49,364 bases of DNA from positions 1 to 49,364 of the forward strand of contig NZ_AQUZ01000062.1 of assembly GCF_000372465.1 (NCBI RefSeq), written 5' to 3'. Of this stretch, positions 48,095 through 49,364 are shown in pieces. The translations under genes and the position numbers were made by a program. Each line of letters begins with the position of its first letter. Position 1 is the stretch's first letter. Below the pieces are notes generated by a model. That model saw only the letters and a list, made by a program, of their open reading frames with translations. It did no database searches and was not told the DNA's origin. The stretch is from Kribbella catacumbae DSM 19601 (GTDB lineage: Bacteria; Actinomycetota; Actinomycetes; Propionibacteriales; Kribbellaceae).

Positions 48095-48657
48095 CAGGCC
48101 ACCTCGCTCGCGTAGACGGAGTACCCGAAGCCGGCGCTGGTCGTGGCCGGGTCGGCTTCAGGTTGGGTCGCGTACAGGTGCAGCTCAGCGCCGGGTCGTA
48201 GCCAGACTGCCAGATGACGACGCCTGCCGCGCCACTCCAGCGGGATCCGGGGATCGTCGCCGGGGCCGACGAAGACGGGTTGCCCCCAGTGCCTGCGGGC
48301 CAGTTCGAGCTGATCCGGCCAGTGGTCGTCGAGACCATCCTCGGCTTCCGCGACCTCCTCCGGAGCGATCTCGTACGCCGACCACCCACTGCGCGGGCTG
48401 TCCGGCAGTACGGCGTCAGGCAGCACCAGCATCACGGTCTGGCGCGGGGTGACGAGGCCCCAGGTATAGCGGTTCGGGTCGATGTTGCCGGGAGCCCAGG
48501 GACGCCAGCCAGTCGCGGCGGTAACCCGCGACACCAGCGCGCGGATCGCGTCCAACCCCGTCTCGGGCGGACCCCAGACGCGCTTCCAGTCGGACACCTC
48601 CGCGAGGTCGGCCATAGCGCGCTCGTCATCATCCAACGACCGCTGCTGCGTCCTCAC
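48094..48657 (-). CDS. Hypothetical protein upstream of the repeat protein
   Basis: The product is 187 aa. GTG 48657 has AGGAGT upstream; GTG 48675 is an alternative. The protein is soluble and Trp-rich (WKRVWGPPETGLDAIRALVSRV; WGLVTPRQTVMLVLPD; RHWGQPVFVGPGDDPRIPLEWRGRRRHLAVWLRPGAELHLYA). The strand-rich pattern suggests a compact alpha/beta fold. I do not recognise it. It is coupled to the acidic repeat protein, so the two probably work together. Confidence 0.7.
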   Translation of the reverse strand: MRTQQRSLDDDERAMADLAEVSDWKRVWGPPETGLDAIRALVSRVTAATGWRPWAPGNIDPNRYTWGLVTPRQTVMLVLPDAVLPDSPRSGWSAYEIAPEEVAEAEDGLDDHWPDQLELARRHWGQPVFVGPGDDPRIPLEWRGRRRHLAVWLRPGAELHLYATQPEADPATTSAGFGYSVYASEVA

Positions 48658-49110
48658 CTGTCCCACTCCTCTCACTCGAACCTCCCCAGCCTAGGGCACA
48701 TCTGGCCCACCCCGACGTGCCATCCCCAGCCCTCCGCCGCCCTTCGAAGAGCGTCCGCCCTGTCCTCATGCCCCCGGTCGCACCCCCGCTCAGACGCAAC
48801 CCCCGACCTCACGGATCCGTCGCTGCATCCCCCGCAGCCTGGCGACCTTGAGCACCCATCAGCCACTCCAAGGGCCCCCTCCTGCCCACCCCGCTCCCAA
48901 AGTCGCCGCCGCCGGCCCACCCCAATCAACTTTGAGCACCGGGAAGCCACCTACCCGCCAGTAGAACGCCCAGCGGGTGCACAAGGTGGGATTGGGGACG
49001 GGCAGACGTGCCGCATTCCCGGTACGGCGTACTGGGGCGGCCAGGCGAAGCGCGTGCTGGTACGACGTACCGGGTCGAGCGTTGGCGGGGTCGAGCGCCG
49101 GTACGACGTA
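48658..49110. other. Intergenic DNA, C-rich, no gene recognised
   Basis: 48658-48940 is C-rich on the plus strand and shows a short imperfect direct repeat (TTGAGCACC near 48849 and 48931). I see no coding region that I would defend. Confidence 0.4.
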
Positions 49111-49114
49111 CGGA

Positions 49115-49175
49115 GTCGGGCAAGCGGGCGGGCACCGGTTCGACGTACGGAGTCGGGCAAGCGGGCGGGCACCGG
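49115..49175. repeat. Degenerate 37-bp direct repeat
   Basis: GTCGGGCAAGCGGGCGGGCA starts at 49115 and again at 49152, in a run of related GTACGACGTACGGA-type words. Confidence 0.75.
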
Positions 49176-49262
49176 CACGTCACACGTTGTTGGGAGCTGG
49201 TCGTGTAGATGCCGGCACGACATACCGGAGCGGGCGAGCCGGCCGGCGCCGGCACGCAGGGA

Positions 49263-49364
49263 GTCGGTTAGGCGAGCCCGTGCCGGTACGCACGGAGTCG
49301 GTCAGGCGAGCCCGTGCCGGTACGCACGGAGTCGGTCAGGCGAGCCCGTGCCGGTACGCACGGA
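49263..49364. repeat. 34-bp tandem repeat array running off the right edge
   Basis: Three units (49263-49296, 49297-49330, 49331-49364), each GTCGGTCAGGCGAGCCCGTG plus 14 more bases ending CACGGA. Unit 1 differs at one base (GTTAGG for GTCAGG). The array continues beyond the window. Confidence 0.92.

Noticed and set aside
46853..48115. Long plus-strand open frame opposite the acidic repeat protein
   Set aside because: It is the reverse-frame shadow of a repetitive high-GC gene; it is a monotonous Leu/Arg/Val sequence with no start signal.
22397..48657. Homology between the hypothetical proteins at 22397-22924 and 48094-48657
   Set aside because: Similar length and Trp/Gly-Pro style only; I could not find a convincing ungapped match by eye.
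48926..49255. Minus-strand open frame in the terminal repeats
   Set aside because: It is created by the tandem repeats (RRTGARP-like copies); no start signal or known domain.
49263..49364. CRISPR array
   Set aside because: The 34-bp units abut directly with no spacers, and no cas genes are present.

Overview
This 49.4 kb window is chromosomal DNA from a high-GC actinobacterium. Several gene orders match those I know from Mycobacterium tuberculosis: carD-ispD-ispF with an LpqE-like lipoprotein; mshA-ybjN-gpmA near senX3-regX3, with a short-chain dehydrogenase beyond mshA; and XRE regulator-hbhA-DUF2516. Mycothiol synthesis, nitrobindin and CarD also fit Actinobacteria. Codon and word habits (frequent GTAC and AGTACTG-type words) make me think of Kribbella or a relative in the Propionibacteriales, but that is an inference. 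I saw no rRNA, complete tRNA, CRISPR array, insertion sequence or phage.

Layout. 1-5.7 kb: two membrane-anchored HEYGHH zinc proteases around a DUF2207 protein, then a NYN-domain protein behind a terminator-like hairpin. 5.9-11.2 kb: a single-module, membrane-bound peptide synthetase of the epsilon-poly-lysine synthetase (Pls/PosA) type, translationally coupled to an M1 metallopeptidase. 11.2-17.8 kb: LysR/nitrilase divergent pair, ispF-ispD-carD, LpqE-like lipoprotein, and an iron-regulated siderophore-binding lipoprotein with a DtxR/IdeR box. 17.9-22.3 kb: a HTH/PIN toxin-antitoxin pair, regX3-senX3 with a large palindromic repeat between the two genes, a PHO box, and phoU. 22.4-28.3 kb: gpmA, ybjN, mshA, a dehydrogenase, a broken AbiE toxin-antitoxin locus ending in a palindromic element, and a TetR regulator. 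28.5-34.1 kb: typA, two L,D-transpeptidases, a macro-domain protein, and DUF2516/HBHA-like/XRE genes. 34.2-38.7 kb: a RiPP cluster of the graspetide type (precursor, ATP-grasp ligase, PIMT-like methyltransferase), facing a three-gene regulatory operon across an intergenic region with two matching operator-like repeats. 38.8-46.3 kb: asparaginase, YgfZ, a frameshifted LLM oxidoreductase, dctA with a divergent DcuS/DcuR-type two-component system, nitrobindin and a DsrE-like protein. 46.4-49.4 kb: a large acidic repeat protein, a hypothetical protein, and repeat-rich intergenic DNA running off the right edge.

How they work together. SenX3-RegX3, PhoU and the PHO box form a phosphate-response unit. 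DctA and its two-component system form a C4-dicarboxylate uptake unit. The synthetase and M1 peptidase may make and trim a cationic homopolymer; the adenylation-pocket residues read DAESIGTVVK, a pattern expected for a basic amino acid. The graspetide locus would install side-chain ester or amide rings on the 73-residue precursor and then methylate an acidic side chain, probably leading to an aspartimide. At least twelve genes share a leaderless-promoter arrangement (TANNNT, 5-7 nt, ATG/GTG), which also helped choose start codons.
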